Assembly (NCBI RefSeq): GCF_014641695.1 | Contig: NZ_BMIF01000003.1 | Span: 186,001 to 250,000 of the forward strand | Direction of reading: 5' to 3' | Length of the DNA: 64,000 nt | Origin: Nitratireductor aestuarii | GTDB taxonomy: Bacteria; Pseudomonadota; Alphaproteobacteria; Rhizobiales; Rhizobiaceae | In this document: positions 27,962 through 38,344 of the stretch, one piece after another | Position numbering within the stretch: the stretch's first letter is position 1 | Layout: every line of letters begins with the position of its first letter | Notes under the pieces: generated by a model | Told to the model about the DNA's origin: nothing | Seen by the model: the letters and a program-made list of their open reading frames with translations, nothing else | The model's database searches: none | Made by a program: the position numbers and the translations under genes

Positions 27962-29038
27962 ATGAAGGCTGGCTTTGCCACTTCTGTGACACTGCATGCA
28001 TTGCTGCTGGGCGTAGGCATGGTCTCGCTGTCGGCGCCGAAGGCGTTTGAGGTGGCCGACATCGAGTCGATGCCGGTCGACATCGTTCCGTTCGAGGAAA
28101 TTTCCCAGGCCCAGATCGGTGAGAAGAAGGCGCCGATGGCGGAGAAGCCTGCGCCGCTGCCGACCAAGCGGCCTGAAACTGTTCCTGACGCGCAGAAGGT
28201 TGGCGAAGCTGACATCGACACCGATGCGCCGCCCACGCCTGCGCCTAAGCCGAAGCCCGTGCAGAAGGCCGAGGAACCTGCACCTGCGCCTGAACCCACG
28301 CCCAAGCCGGTGGAAAAGCCGGTAGAGCAGGCGAAGGTCGAGCCGCCGCAGCCCACACCCACGCCCCCTGAACCGCCGAAGCCGGCCGAAAAGCCTGTGC
28401 CGCCCAAGGAGCCCACTCCGGAAGCGCCTGCTGAGGCTACGCCGAAGGAGACCGCCGAGGCTGAAAACGTGCAGCTGCCCGACAGCGCGCCGGTGCCCCA
28501 GGCACGGCCGAAGCCGGAGCCGCAGAAGCAGCCTGAAAAGGTTGCCGAGAAGCCGAAGCCAGTTGAAAAGCCCGCGGAAAAGCCAAAGCCGCAGACGCAG
28601 AAGGCCGAGTCCCAGAAGAAGGACGTCCTTGATGAGGTCGCGGCACTCCTGAACAAGGAGCAGTCGGCTGGTGGCGGCGCAAAGCGCTCCACCGAGCAGG
28701 CAGCGCTCGGCAGCACCAAGAAGAACACCGGCCAGAAGCTCAGCCAGAATGAGATGGATGCGCTGCGCTCTCGCATCCAGCAATGCTGGAATGTGCCGGC
28801 TGGGGCTATGGATGCTGAGAACATCAAATTCTCCATCCAGTTCAAGCTTTCACCCAGCGGTGAGGTTGAGGGTAGGCCAGAGGTCATCAAGGGTGATGGC
28901 AACTCAACCGTTTACCGTGCAGCAGTGGAGTCGGCGCGGCGCGCTATCCTTAAGTGCGGTCCCTACACTCTGCCTGCCGAAAAATATGAAGCGTGGGCGG
29001 ACATAATCCTGAACTTCGATCCGTCCGACATGTTCTGA
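27962..29038 (+). CDS. tolA: Tol-Pal system protein TolA
   Basis: 358 residues. One N-terminal helix (about 6-24), a Pro/Lys/Glu-rich spacer (about 50-220) that should span the periplasm, and a C-terminal TonB/TolA-like domain with LRSRIQQCWNVPAGAMD (about 263-279). The spacer is Pro-rich rather than the Ala/Lys helical type of E. coli, a known alphaproteobacterial trait. Confidence 0.93.
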   Translation: MKAGFATSVTLHALLLGVGMVSLSAPKAFEVADIESMPVDIVPFEEISQAQIGEKKAPMAEKPAPLPTKRPETVPDAQKVGEADIDTDAPPTPAPKPKPVQKAEEPAPAPEPTPKPVEKPVEQAKVEPPQPTPTPPEPPKPAEKPVPPKEPTPEAPAEATPKETAEAENVQLPDSAPVPQARPKPEPQKQPEKVAEKPKPVEKPAEKPKPQTQKAESQKKDVLDEVAALLNKEQSAGGGAKRSTEQAALGSTKKNTGQKLSQNEMDALRSRIQQCWNVPAGAMDAENIKFSIQFKLSPSGEVEGRPEVIKGDGNSTVYRAAVESARRAILKCGPYTLPAEKYEAWADIILNFDPSDMF

Positions 29039-29059
29039 TCTCTTGAGAGGCAAGAGCTT

Positions 29060-30370
29060 ATGCAGAAATTCCTGAAAGCAAGCCTGGCCACCCTATGCAT
29101 GGCCCTTGGTACTTTCGCACTGACACTCACGCCAGCTCGGGCTTTGGTTGAGATCGACATCAACCGGGGTGTGGTCGAGCCGGTGCCGATCGCGATAACC
29201 GACTTCATCTCGGCCGATGCCCGCGGCGCTGAAATCGCCAGCGTGATCGCTGCCGACCTTCGCCGTTCAGGCCTGTTTGCGCCGATCGACAAGGCGGCCT
29301 TCATCGAGAAGATTTCCAACCCGGATGCTTCGCCGCGCTTTGAAGACTGGAAGGTCATCAACGCGCAGGGCGTGGTCACTGGCCGCGTTACGCGTGAGCC
29401 GGATGGCCGTCTGCGCACCGAATTCCGCTTGTGGGACACCTATGCCGGTCAGCAGCTGGTGGGTGAACAGTTCTTCGCCAACAACGAAAACTGGCGCCGC
29501 ATCGCGCATATCATCGCCGACACGATCTACAAGCAGTTCACCGGCGAACCCGGCTACTTCGATACGCGCATCGTGTATGTCGACGAGTCCGGCCCCGCCA
29601 ACCAGCGCGTCAAGCGCCTGGCGATCATGGATCAGGACGGCGCCAACCACAAGTTCCTGTCCGATGGCCGCGCCATCGTGATGACGCCGCGCTTCTCGCC
29701 GGAGCGCCAGGAAATCACCTACATGTCCTACGAGCGGGGTGAGCCGCAGGTCTATCTCCTGCAGCTTGAGACCGGTCAGCGTGAACTGGTGGGCAATTTC
29801 CCCGGCATGACTTTCGCGCCGCGCTTCTCGCCCGGCGGCGACAAGGTGATCATGAGCCTCCTGCGCCAGGACGGTAACTCGAACATCTTCACGATGGATG
29901 TCCGCACCCGCGCAACGGCCCGCCTCACCAACACCAACGCGATCGACACCTCGCCATCCTATTCTCCGGACGGCAGCCAGATCGTCTTCACCTCCGACCG
30001 TGGCGGTCGCGCCCAGATCTACGCCATGAACGCGGATGGCTCGAACCAGCGCCGCATTTCCTTCGGCGACGGCATCTACTCGACCCCCGTCTGGTCACCG
30101 CGCGGCGACCTGATCGCCTTCACCAAGCAGAGCGGCGGCACGTTCCAGATCGGCGTGATGCGCACGGACGGTTCGGGCGAACGCATCCTGACCACCGGCC
30201 ACCTGCAGGAAGGTCCGACCTGGTCGCCCAACGGCCGCGTCATCGCCTTCTTCCGCAACTCCGGCGGTAACCCGCAGCTCTATTCGATCGACCTGACAGG
30301 CCGTAACGAGCAGCGTATTCCGACGCCGAACTATGGTTCCGACCCAGCCTGGTCGCCACTTTTGAAATAA
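29060..30370 (+). CDS. tolB: Tol-Pal system beta-propeller protein TolB
   Basis: 436 residues. Signal peptide 1-28 (ending TPARA), an N-terminal alpha/beta domain, and a six-bladed propeller seen as repeats of F-S-P-x-G-x-x-I (for example [15 protein letters not shown]). It binds Pal in the periplasm. Confidence 0.97.
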   Translation: MQKFLKASLATLCMALGTFALTLTPARALVEIDINRGVVEPVPIAITDFISADARGAEIASVIAADLRRSGLFAPIDKAAFIEKISNPDASPRFEDWKVINAQGVVTGRVTREPDGRLRTEFRLWDTYAGQQLVGEQFFANNENWRRIAHIIADTIYKQFTGEPGYFDTRIVYVDESGPANQRVKRLAIMDQDGANHKFLSDGRAIVMTPRFSPERQEITYMSYERGEPQVYLLQLETGQRELVGNFPGMTFAPRFSPGGDKVIMSLLRQDGNSNIFTMDVRTRATARLTNTNAIDTSPSYSPDGSQIVFTSDRGGRAQIYAMNADGSNQRRISFGDGIYSTPVWSPRGDLIAFTKQSGGTFQIGVMRTDGSGERILTTGHLQEGPTWSPNGRVIAFFRNSGGNPQLYSIDLTGRNEQRIPTPNYGSDPAWSPLLK

Positions 30371-30447
30371 TTTTGCCACCTTTAGGCCCAATTCAGCGTT
30401 AGCTTACGATTCGCTGATTGGGCCATACGGCAAAAGGCAACGAATTG

Positions 30448-30491
30448 TTAACCATACCCATTGAATGCTTGTTAACGACATTCATGGTTAA
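30448..30491. promoter_or_regulatory. Two CtrA-like TTAACCAT half-sites before pal
   Basis: TTAACCAT at 30448-30455 and its reverse complement ATGGTTAA at 30484-30491 face each other in the 163-base gap between tolB and pal. The same eight-mer precedes both porin genes and the candidate small RNA. No full TTAA-N7-TTAA is present here. Confidence 0.4.
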
Positions 30492-30533
30492 TCATCATTG
30501 ATTGATCCACTCAAAATCTGAAGGAGTGACGGC

Positions 30534-31061
30534 ATGCGCCGTATCGCAGCCCTTACTAGGAATCCGGTTGCCCTCGCTATCGTTGCCGCTCTGGCGGTTG
30601 CTGGTTGTAAGTCGAAGGCAGTGCCGAACAGTGCGGCTGACTTCGGGCTGGGTGCAGGCGGCGGCGCTGGCGGTGCACTCGGTTCTGCTGCTCCCGGCTC
30701 TCCGCAGGAGTTCACGGTCAGCGTCGGCGACCGCATCTTCTTCGACACGGACTCTTCCGTGATCCGCGCAGATGCCCAGGCCACCCTAGTGCGCCAGGCG
30801 CAGTGGCTGCAGCGCTACCCGAACTACCCGGTCACCGTTGAAGGCCATGCTGACGAGCGCGGCACGCGTGAATACAACCTGGCGCTGAGCGCCCGCCGTG
30901 CTGCCGCTGCGCGTGACTTCCTGATCTCCCAGGGCGTTCCGGCAAACCGGGTCCGCACCATCGCTTACGGCAAGGAACGTCCGGTCGCCGTCTGCGACGA
31001 CATCTCCTGCTGGTCGCAGAACCGTCGCGCTGTAACCGTTCTCGGCGGCGCCGGAATGTAA
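30534..31061 (+). CDS. pal: Peptidoglycan-associated lipoprotein Pal
   Basis: 175 residues. Lipobox AVAGC with the lipidated Cys at 25, a short Gly-rich linker, and an OmpA-like peptidoglycan-binding domain with VEGHADERGTREYNLALSARR. The ATG at 30534 has AAGGAGTGACGGC upstream. It has its own upstream region, with TTAACCAT motifs, and a terminator after it, so it may be expressed apart from tolB. Confidence 0.97.
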   Translation: MRRIAALTRNPVALAIVAALAVAGCKSKAVPNSAADFGLGAGGGAGGALGSAAPGSPQEFTVSVGDRIFFDTDSSVIRADAQATLVRQAQWLQRYPNYPVTVEGHADERGTREYNLALSARRAAAARDFLISQGVPANRVRTIAYGKERPVAVCDDISCWSQNRRAVTVLGGAGM

Positions 31062-31084
31062 GCTCTGCCATCGGCAAGCGAAGT

Positions 31085-31111
31085 ATGGGCGGTCCATGGG
31101 CCGCCCATTTT
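31085..31111 (+). terminator. Terminator-like hairpin between pal and cpoB
   Basis: Eight-base-pair stem ATGGGCGG/CCGCCCAT (31085-31092 with 31101-31108) followed by four T residues. It probably gives partial termination after pal. Confidence 0.6.
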
Positions 31112-31213
31112 CATAATCGGCTCAAACAAAATTTGGCCGAACTCGCGATGCCTGATAAATCTGAAGCGACGGTACTGTCTGCCGTCTATCAATTTTCTGA
31201 TGATGAGAAAGGG

Positions 31214-32137
31214 ATGCTGTTGCGAACCCATTTGAGCAGCGTGGCCACCCTGGCTTTTGCCCTGCTGGGAATGGCCGGTTTGGCGCATGCCGGCCCGCAG
31301 CCGGCCATGGTGAAGAGTTGGACTTCAACGCAGGCGCCAATCGTGCTGGCGCAGGCGACGGATCCCCGGGTAACCGGGCTTGAGGAGGAAGTCCGCCGCT
31401 TGAACGGCAAGGTTGAGGAGCTCAACTTCCTCATCCTGCAGATGGAGGATCAGCTCCGCAAGATGCAGGAAGACAACGAGTTCCGCTTCCAGGAGCTGGA
31501 GGGTGGCGGATCGAACGCCGGGGGAAATGGTGGGAAGCGGTCAGATGCGGCCCCAGCCACAAACCCGAGCGCACAATCTGATGTTGCTGGGGTAACTCCC
31601 CAGCAACAGCAACCTCAGCCGGGTACGGGTGAACCTCCCCGCTCGCTCGGCAACATCGTGTTTGACCAGAATGGCAATCTCGTCGGCGCCCAGCCGGGCG
31701 AGGCTCAGTCAGGCCAGAACGACAACGCCGCGGTTGCAGCCCTGCCGTCATCCGATGATCCGCAGGAAACCTACCGCAACGCCTACGAGTTCCTGATGGC
31801 GGGGGACTACAAGACCGCGGAAACGGGTTTCCGCAACTATCTGGTGCGCTTCCCGGAAGGCGAGCAGGCTCCAGACGCCAGCTTCTGGCTGGGTGACTCC
31901 GTGCTTCAGCAGGGACGTCACCAGGAAGCGGCCGAGATCTTCCTGAAGGCCAACAAGGATTATCCGAGCTCGCCCAAGGCTCCTGAAATGCTTCTCAAGC
32001 TTGGCGTGACGCTCGCCGCGATGAAGCAGAAGGACATTGCCTGTGCGACGTTCGATGAAGTAGGTACGCGCTATCCTGACCTCTCGAACGTTCTCAAGGA
32101 ACGTGTGAAGCGCGAGCAGGCATCCGTCGGTTGCTGA
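31214..32137 (+). CDS. cpoB: Tol-Pal-associated protein CpoB (YbgF)
   Basis: 307 residues. Signal peptide about 1-26 (ending GLAHA), a short predicted coiled coil with EVRRLNGKVEELNFLILQMEDQ, a Gln/Asn/Pro/Gly-rich linker (about 100-190), and a C-terminal TPR domain with YEFLMAGDYKTAETGFRNYL. It coordinates peptidoglycan synthesis with outer-membrane constriction in relatives. I took the ATG at 31214, which starts the signal peptide and has GAGAAAGGG upstream; a longer in-frame form begins inside the pal terminator. Confidence 0.9.
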   Translation: MLLRTHLSSVATLAFALLGMAGLAHAGPQPAMVKSWTSTQAPIVLAQATDPRVTGLEEEVRRLNGKVEELNFLILQMEDQLRKMQEDNEFRFQELEGGGSNAGGNGGKRSDAAPATNPSAQSDVAGVTPQQQQPQPGTGEPPRSLGNIVFDQNGNLVGAQPGEAQSGQNDNAAVAALPSSDDPQETYRNAYEFLMAGDYKTAETGFRNYLVRFPEGEQAPDASFWLGDSVLQQGRHQEAAEIFLKANKDYPSSPKAPEMLLKLGVTLAAMKQKDIACATFDEVGTRYPDLSNVLKERVKREQASVGC

Positions 32138-33456
32138 ACTGCACCTCTGATCTGACGACCGATTTCTCCGCCATTGATCTTGCAGGCAGGTCCTGCGCCG
32201 TGGTGGCCGTATCCGGAGGCGGAGACTCTCTCGCGCTCCTTTTGCTTCTCCGCGATTTTCTAGAGCAGCAACCCAGCCTCAAGCTCGATATTCTCGCCGT
32301 GACGGTGGACCATGGTCTGCGTCCGGAAGCGGCTGATGAAGCGCGCCAGGTAGCCAGGCTATGTGCCGAACTTGGCATCCGACACCGCACGATGCGCTGG
32401 GATGAACCCAAGCCCAGAACAGGCATTTCCGACGCCGCGCGGCAGGCCCGTCAGCGTTTGCTGGTTGAAGCTGCCACCGATGCTGGCGCTGACATCATTC
32501 TTCTTGGGCACACCGCCGACGATCAGGCCGAAACCACGCAGATGCGTCTCGCACGCGGAACGGGCAGGGGACTTGCCGGCATCGCGCCCGCGACCTTGTA
32601 CGATCGCCGCGTCTGGTTCGTCCGTCCCCTCCTGAACATGCGGCGCGAAGAGCTTCGCAATTACCTCCGATCAAGGGCGGTGAGCTGGATTGATGATCCG
32701 TCCAACACGGACCCACACTATGAACGCGTCCGCGTGCGGCAGGCGCTGACCGAGGCCGACATTGCGCATCTGCTGGCCAGGGCGAGAGCCGCTGCCGACG
32801 AACGCGAGAGATTGGGTGCCGTGGTGGCCGACTGGATCCGCCAGCATGTCAGCCTCTGTTCGCAAGGCCTCTTCCGCCTGCCACTCCGGGAACTGCGGGA
32901 AATGCCTGAGGACGCGCGCCTCTATCTCCTGCGTGTTCTTCTGGCGGTTGCGGGCGGTGCAGCCCACTTCCCCGACGAGGCAAGTACGCTGGAGCTCCTG
33001 AAGGCTGTGCTGGGGGACGCTCGGCGCGCCACACTGTCGCGGTCAGTCGTCGCAAGAAATCGCGATCATCTTTACGTGCATCGCGAGAGCAGAAATCTCC
33101 CCCACGAAAATGTCGCAGACGGGCTGATCTGGGACCTGCGTTTCCGCGTCGCTGCTGCTCCCTCCGATCAAGACTTTGTCATCAAACCTCATGGTGCAGC
33201 CCTTTCATCGCAACGGGATTTTGCCGAAGCAGGCTTGCCGAACAGCATCGCGCGTGCGGCACTGGCGGCCGAACCGCTGGTTGAAACGATCGACGGATCG
33301 AAGGCGGGCGAGATATGCGTCGGATTGGACCGGGTGCTAGGTCCTTGGGTGACGCTGGTTCCGTCCTTTGACTATGAAGTTGCGTCGGCCATGTCAGCCA
33401 TTGTGGGGATTGCGAATTTGCCGAAAAAGCCTTGGCTCCGCCATAAACAAGGTTGA
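32131..33456 (+). CDS. tilS: tRNA(Ile)-lysidine synthase
   Basis: 441 residues. It makes lysidine at C34 of tRNA-Ile(CAU). The PP-loop AVSGGGDSLALLLLL is near residue 25, and the DHGLRPEAADEA and LGHTADDQAETTQMRLARGTG blocks follow. The start is uncertain: the TTG at 32131 overlaps the cpoB stop by seven bases and has no clear Shine-Dalgarno sequence. Confidence 0.93.
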   Translation: MLNCTSDLTTDFSAIDLAGRSCAVVAVSGGGDSLALLLLLRDFLEQQPSLKLDILAVTVDHGLRPEAADEARQVARLCAELGIRHRTMRWDEPKPRTGISDAARQARQRLLVEAATDAGADIILLGHTADDQAETTQMRLARGTGRGLAGIAPATLYDRRVWFVRPLLNMRREELRNYLRSRAVSWIDDPSNTDPHYERVRVRQALTEADIAHLLARARAAADERERLGAVVADWIRQHVSLCSQGLFRLPLRELREMPEDARLYLLRVLLAVAGGAAHFPDEASTLELLKAVLGDARRATLSRSVVARNRDHLYVHRESRNLPHENVADGLIWDLRFRVAAAPSDQDFVIKPHGAALSSQRDFAEAGLPNSIARAALAAEPLVETIDGSKAGEICVGLDRVLGPWVTLVPSFDYEVASAMSAIVGIANLPKKPWLRHKQG

Positions 33457-33574
33457 AATAACCATATCTGCCTGGAATCGGCTTTTGGCTGGTCGGGCAA
33501 CTTGGCAATGATGCGCTTGGTACCTATGTTAGGCTGAAGCGAAAGTCCCGTCTGGGTGCATACACGGAACGCAC

Positions 33575-35512
33575 ATGAATCCTAATTATCGTAATTTCGC
33601 GTTGTGGGCGATGATCGCAGTTTTGCTGATCGCGCTTTATCAACTTTTTGATACACCTCAGCAGCGGGGCTCCTCTAACGAGGTCGCCTATTCGCAGTTC
33701 CTTCAGGACGTGCAGGATGGCCGTGTTGATAGCGTGACGATTGCGGGTAACCGCATCACCGGCACCTATTCGGACAACCGCATGACCTTCCAGACCTACT
33801 CCCCCGGGGATACCTCCCTGGTTCAGCGGCTGGAGTCCAAGAAGGTAACGATCAACGCGCGTCCTGAGAGCGATGGATCGGGCTCGATCCTGAGCTACTT
33901 CATCTCGTGGCTGCCGATGATCCTGATCCTCGGTGTGTGGATTTTCTTCATGCGCCAGATGCAGTCCGGATCCGGCCGTGCGATGGGCTTCGGCAAGTCC
34001 AAGGCAAAGCTTCTGACGGAAGCCCACGGCCGCGTGACGTTCCAGGACGTCGCTGGCGTGGACGAGGCCAAGCAGGATCTGGAAGAGATCGTCGAGTTCC
34101 TGCGCGATCCGCAGAAGTTCCAGCGCCTGGGCGGCAAGATTCCGCGCGGCGTGCTGCTCGTTGGCCCTCCCGGAACCGGTAAGACGCTTCTCGCTCGTTC
34201 CGTGGCGGGTGAGGCGAACGTACCGTTCTTTACGATTTCCGGTTCTGACTTCGTCGAAATGTTCGTTGGTGTCGGTGCTTCCCGTGTGCGCGACATGTTC
34301 GAGCAGGCGAAGAAGAACGCACCGTGCATCATCTTCATCGACGAAATCGACGCCGTCGGTCGCCATCGTGGCGCTGGTCTCGGCGGCGGTAACGACGAAC
34401 GCGAGCAGACGCTGAACCAGCTGCTTGTCGAGATGGATGGCTTCGAGGCCAATGAGGGCATTATCCTCATCGCTGCAACGAACCGCCCAGACGTCCTTGA
34501 TCCCGCACTCCTGCGTCCGGGCCGCTTCGACCGTCAGGTCGTGGTGCCGAACCCGGATCTCTCGGGCCGCGAGCACATCCTCAAGGTTCACGTCCGCAAT
34601 GTTCCGCTGGCGCCGAACGTCGACCTCAGGGTTCTGGCGCGCGGTACCCCGGGTTTCTCGGGTGCTGATCTCGCCAACCTGGTGAACGAAGCCGCCCTGA
34701 TGGCTGCCCGCCGCAACAAGCGCCTTGTCACCATGCAGGAGTTCGAAGACGCCAAGGACAAGGTCATGATGGGCGCGGAACGCCGCTCCACGGCCATGAC
34801 GCCGGAGGAGAAGGCTCTGACAGCTTATCACGAGGCTGGACATGCTGTTGTGGCGTTGAACGTTCCGGCTGCTGATCCGGTCCACAAGGCAACGATCATC
34901 CCGCGCGGTCGTGCACTCGGCATGGTCATGCAGCTGCCGGAAGGCGACCGCTACTCCATGAGCTACAAGTGGATGGTGTCGCGTCTGGCGATCATGATGG
35001 GCGGCCGTATTGCCGAGGAACTGAAGTTCGGCAAGGAGAACATCACCTCCGGCGCTTCTTCGGATATCGAGCAGGCGACGAAGCTTGCCCGCGCCATGGT
35101 CACGCGCTGGGGCTTCTCCGACAAGCTGGGCCAGGTTGCCTACGGCGACAACCAGGAAGAGGTCTTCCTCGGTCACTCCGTTGCCCGCACCCAGAACATG
35201 TCGGAAGAGACGCAGCAGCGGATCGACGACGAAGTCCGCCGTCTGATCGATGAGGCGAACGACAAGGCGCGCGAAATCCTGACGCAGCACCACGATGGCT
35301 GGATCGCAGTGGCCGAAGGGCTGCTCGAATACGAAACGCTTTCCGGCGAAGAGATCCGCGCCCTGATCCGTGGCGAAAAGCTGGTCCGCGGTACGGGCGA
35401 CGATGCGCCGCCCACCCGTGGTTCGGCCGTTCCCAAGACCGGCGTCCGCAAGGAAGACAAGAAGGGCGGAGAAGAGCCTGAAGCCGGCATGGAGCCTCAG
35501 CCTCAGGGCTGA
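33575..35512 (+). CDS. ftsH: ATP-dependent zinc metalloprotease FtsH
   Basis: 645 residues. Two membrane helices (about 9-24 and 105-127) flank the periplasmic loop. AAA+ Walker A GPPGTGKT is at 197-204 and Walker [10 protein letters not shown] at 252-260; the zinc HEAGH is at 419-423. It degrades membrane proteins and regulators such as RpoH, whose gene is also in this window. It has a terminator 25 bases downstream. Confidence 0.98.
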   Translation: MNPNYRNFALWAMIAVLLIALYQLFDTPQQRGSSNEVAYSQFLQDVQDGRVDSVTIAGNRITGTYSDNRMTFQTYSPGDTSLVQRLESKKVTINARPESDGSGSILSYFISWLPMILILGVWIFFMRQMQSGSGRAMGFGKSKAKLLTEAHGRVTFQDVAGVDEAKQDLEEIVEFLRDPQKFQRLGGKIPRGVLLVGPPGTGKTLLARSVAGEANVPFFTISGSDFVEMFVGVGASRVRDMFEQAKKNAPCIIFIDEIDAVGRHRGAGLGGGNDEREQTLNQLLVEMDGFEANEGIILIAATNRPDVLDPALLRPGRFDRQVVVPNPDLSGREHILKVHVRNVPLAPNVDLRVLARGTPGFSGADLANLVNEAALMAARRNKRLVTMQEFEDAKDKVMMGAERRSTAMTPEEKALTAYHEAGHAVVALNVPAADPVHKATIIPRGRALGMVMQLPEGDRYSMSYKWMVSRLAIMMGGRIAEELKFGKENITSGASSDIEQATKLARAMVTRWGFSDKLGQVAYGDNQEEVFLGHSVARTQNMSEETQQRIDDEVRRLIDEANDKAREILTQHHDGWIAVAEGLLEYETLSGEEIRALIRGEKLVRGTGDDAPPTRGSAVPKTGVRKEDKKGGEEPEAGMEPQPQG

Positions 35513-35536
35513 CAAAGTCGATCGTTAGACGAGTTA

Positions 35537-35567
35537 AAAGGCGAGCGTGTTGAACATGCTCGCCTTT
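35537..35567 (+). terminator. Terminator after ftsH
   Basis: Perfect ten-base-pair stem AAAGGCGAGC/GCTCGCCTTT (35537-35546 with 35558-35567) with an 11-base loop. The T tract is short (TTT). Confidence 0.75.
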
Positions 35568-35691
35568 ACCGTTAACCGAACGTTACCCAGTTGGCGTGTA
35601 ATTGTTTCGATTGTGGCCGGGGGGGCAGGATAGGTTCGAAGGAAGCGATTCTGTGTCACGGAATGCGAAACCGCTGAATAAGACCAAGGAT

Positions 35692-37044
35692 ATGGCTAAG
35701 AAATACTTTGGAACTGATGGAATTCGGGGGCGGGCGAATCGTTTCCCAATGACACCGGAAGTGGCGATGCGTGTTGGCATGGCCGCTGGCCTCACCTTCC
35801 AGAACGGTGATCACCGCCATCGCGTTGTTATCGGCAAGGACACCCGTCTGTCCGGCTACATGATCGAGAACGCCCTGGTGTCGGGCTTCTGCGCCGCCGG
35901 TGTCGATGTGTTCCTGCTGGGCCCGGTGCCAACCCCTGCCGTTGCCATGCTGGCGCGGTCGCTGCGCGCTGATTTCGGCGTAATGATCTCGGCCTCACAC
36001 AATCCCTTCCACGACAATGGCATCAAGCTCTTCGGCCCGGACGGCTTCAAGCTCTCCGACGACATCGAAGGCCAGATTGAGGCCATGCTCGACCGCGATA
36101 TCGAGCTGTCGCTGGCAGATTCCTCAAACCTGGGCCGCGCCAAGCGTATCGACGGTGTGGATGACCGCTACATCGAATTTGCCAAGCGTACGCTCCCGAA
36201 GGACCTGTCGCTCGCCGGCCTGCGCATCGTTGTCGATTGCGCTAACGGCGCGGGCTACAAGGTAGCACCATCGGCCCTGTGGGAGCTTGGCGCCGAAGTC
36301 GTACCGATTCACGTGGAACCGAACGGCTTCAACATCAATGCCGACTGCGGCTCCACCGATCCGGCCAGCCTCGTGCAAAAGGTTCATGAAGTTCGTGCCG
36401 ACCTCGGCATTGCGCTGGACGGCGACGCCGACCGCGTCGTGATCGTGGACGAGAATGGCGCGATCATCGATGGCGACCAGATTATGGCTGCCATTGCGCA
36501 ATCCTGGCATGAGGACGAGCGGCTCCTTGGCGGCGGCATTGTCGCCACCGTGATGTCGAACCTCGGTCTCGAGCGCTTCCTGAACGGCCGTGGTCTTGAT
36601 CTCCACCGCACGAAGGTCGGTGACCGCTACGTTGTTGAGCACATGCGCAACCATGGGTTCAACGTTGGCGGCGAGCAGTCCGGCCACGTGATCCTGTCGG
36701 ATTTCTCGACCTCCGGTGACGGTCTTGTGACGGCCCTGCAGGTCCTGGCCTGCATCAAGCATCAGGATAAGCCCGCGAGCGAGGTTTGCCGCAAGTTTGA
36801 AGCTGTTCCGCAGGTTCTGAAGAACGTGCGTTTCTCGGGCGGCAAGCCGCTGGAGCGGTCGAACGTCAAATCGGCCATTGCTGCCGCCGAGGAAAAGCTC
36901 GGCAAGAGCGGCCGTCTGGTCATCCGTCCGTCTGGAACGGAACCGCTGATCCGCGTCATGGCGGAAGGCGATGATCTCGATCTCGTCAATGCTGTGGTGG
37001 ACGACATCATCGACGCTCTGGGTGAAACCCGCAACGTCGCCTGA
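35692..37044 (+). CDS. glmM: Phosphoglucosamine mutase
   Basis: 450 residues. It converts glucosamine-6-phosphate to glucosamine-1-phosphate for UDP-GlcNAc. The start [16 protein letters not shown] is canonical. The phosphoserine loop [12 protein letters not shown] has S102, the metal loop is DGDADR, and [11 protein letters not shown] is near the C-terminus. The ATG at 35692 has AAGGA five bases upstream; a 30-residue upstream extension is not conserved. Confidence 0.97.
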   Translation: MAKKYFGTDGIRGRANRFPMTPEVAMRVGMAAGLTFQNGDHRHRVVIGKDTRLSGYMIENALVSGFCAAGVDVFLLGPVPTPAVAMLARSLRADFGVMISASHNPFHDNGIKLFGPDGFKLSDDIEGQIEAMLDRDIELSLADSSNLGRAKRIDGVDDRYIEFAKRTLPKDLSLAGLRIVVDCANGAGYKVAPSALWELGAEVVPIHVEPNGFNINADCGSTDPASLVQKVHEVRADLGIALDGDADRVVIVDENGAIIDGDQIMAAIAQSWHEDERLLGGGIVATVMSNLGLERFLNGRGLDLHRTKVGDRYVVEHMRNHGFNVGGEQSGHVILSDFSTSGDGLVTALQVLACIKHQDKPASEVCRKFEAVPQVLKNVRFSGGKPLERSNVKSAIAAAEEKLGKSGRLVIRPSGTEPLIRVMAEGDDLDLVNAVVDDIIDALGETRNVA

Positions 37045-37067
37045 TTGAACCAGCCACACTCTCTATC

Positions 37068-37103
37068 AAGCGGATCAATCTTGATGGGTTGGTCCGCTTT
37101 TTT
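37068..37103 (+). terminator. Terminator after glmM
   Basis: AAGCGGA/TCCGCTT stem (37068-37074 with 37093-37099) with a long loop that pairs partly, then a run of T residues to 37103. Confidence 0.75.
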
Positions 37104-37190
37104 GTGCCGGCTCGACTAGCACGAGCGACTTCCGTAATTTTACCCGTATACCGCGAAAGGACGACCGTGGACTAACCTTTTTGGTTACGG

Positions 37191-37229
37191 TTAATCCGGA
37201 CTTAACCTTTTTACCCGACGATTAACCAT
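37191..37229 (+). promoter_or_regulatory. CtrA-type box plus half-site before the first porin gene
   Basis: TTAATCCGGACTTAAC at 37191-37206 is an exact TTAA-N7-TTAAC. A half-site TTAACCAT lies at 37222-37229. Both are within 95 bases of the porin start. Confidence 0.6.
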
Positions 37230-37281
37230 AACAGACCGGCTTGGGGCGCTGGGTAGGCGCATGCCCCGTGGGGAAAAGGAC

Positions 37282-38160
37282 ATGCACAGAAAACTCAAAC
37301 TCTTCGTTGTTGCTTCATTGCTCTTGGGAACATCCGGCGCGCTGGCCGCGGATATTCCGGTGCAGTATTCGGCGGTTGACGTACCCCCGCAGGCCTTCGC
37401 ACAGTCATCGGTGCAGGACAGCTACTCAACCGCCGGCGGCTGGTATCTGCGTGGAGACCTCAACCATCACTGGTCGCAGGTGCGCGGGATCGAATACATC
37501 ACCTATGGCGCCGGTGAGGTTGCCCCAGGCACGAACCAGTTCACCTGGACCGATCTGAGTGGCGCATGGTCGCTCGGCGCTGGCGTCGGCTACCAGATCA
37601 ACCGCCACCTGCGTACGGATCTGACGGCCGACTACTGGTTCAAGTCTGATTTCCGCGGCTCGACCTCGGGCACATGTGCTTCCGGCGACCCATGCACCTC
37701 GTCCGATTGGTCTTCCTATCGTGCGCTGCTCGTGATGGCGAACGCTTACGTAGATCTCGGCACTTATGCTGGCGTAACACCCTATGTCGGTGGCGGTATC
37801 GGCGGCGCGTGGGTCAAGTGGAACGATCTGACCAACGAGACCGAGGACGGCTCGTGGGTGCATCGCGGCGGCAAGGGCTGGCGTTTCGCCTGGTCGCTGA
37901 TGGCCGGTGCATCTTACTGCCTCACCGACACGCTGGAGCTTGATGCCGGGTACCGGTTCACCCGCATCCATGGCGGCAGGACGTTTGACCTTGCTGGCGC
38001 GGTAGGCCCGGGCTTCGACAGGGGCTTCAATGTCCATGAGGCACGCGCTGGCCTGCGCTACTCGTTCGGCGGACCGAGCCTGAACTGCGCGGCCCAGCCG
38101 CAGGAAGTTGCCTTCGAGCAGCCTTCCTACGAAGCGCCGGCTCCGGTCTACAAGTACTGA
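37282..38160 (+). CDS. Outer-membrane beta-barrel protein (Omp25/RopB-like)
   Basis: 292 residues. Signal peptide 1-22 (ending GALA). The mature part alternates polar and hydrophobic residues with many aromatic positions, as in an eight-stranded barrel (GWYLRGDLNHHWSQV, SLGAGVGYQINRHLRTDLTADYWF, TPYVGGGIGGAWVKW, EARAGLRYSFGG). One Cys pair (about residues 133 and 138) lies in a loop. The start ATG 37282 has AAAAGGA upstream. It resembles the Brucella/rhizobial Omp25/31 group and is paralogous to the next gene. Confidence 0.87.
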   Translation: MHRKLKLFVVASLLLGTSGALAADIPVQYSAVDVPPQAFAQSSVQDSYSTAGGWYLRGDLNHHWSQVRGIEYITYGAGEVAPGTNQFTWTDLSGAWSLGAGVGYQINRHLRTDLTADYWFKSDFRGSTSGTCASGDPCTSSDWSSYRALLVMANAYVDLGTYAGVTPYVGGGIGGAWVKWNDLTNETEDGSWVHRGGKGWRFAWSLMAGASYCLTDTLELDAGYRFTRIHGGRTFDLAGAVGPGFDRGFNVHEARAGLRYSFGGPSLNCAAQPQEVAFEQPSYEAPAPVYKY

Positions 38161-38188
38161 CACTTACCGTTATCTGCATCTCACCAAG

Positions 38189-38219
38189 GCCGCCGTGCTC
38201 TCAGCACGGCGGCTTTTTT
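38189..38219 (+). terminator. Terminator between the two porin genes
   Basis: Perfect 11-base-pair stem GCCGCCGTGCT/AGCACGGCGGC (38189-38199 with 38203-38213) followed by six T residues. It separates the two paralogues into independent units. Confidence 0.9.
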
Positions 38220-38259
38220 GCGCGTAAATCGTCCTCGGCCTGGTAACGAATTATTATCC

Positions 38260-38287
38260 TTAACCGTGCATTAACGCTCATGGTTAA
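38260..38287 (+). promoter_or_regulatory. CtrA-type box plus half-site before the second porin gene
   Basis: TTAACCGTGCATTAAC at 38260-38275 is an exact TTAA-N7-TTAAC. ATGGTTAA (reverse of TTAACCAT) follows at 38280-38287. The arrangement repeats that of the first porin gene. Confidence 0.6.
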
Positions 38288-38344
38288 CACTGCGTGTGTC
38301 GGCAGAACCAGTAAGTGCGCTCTGCCGCGCTGTGGAGTCTTGGG

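Noticed and set aside
33524-35515. Long minus-strand frame opposite ftsH
   Set aside because: It is the antisense of a strongly conserved AAA+ protease; no start signal and no known motif.
35572-35586. CtrA box before glmM
   Set aside because: TTAACCGAACGTTAC has a mismatch in the second half (TTAC for TTAA); too weak to list as a site.
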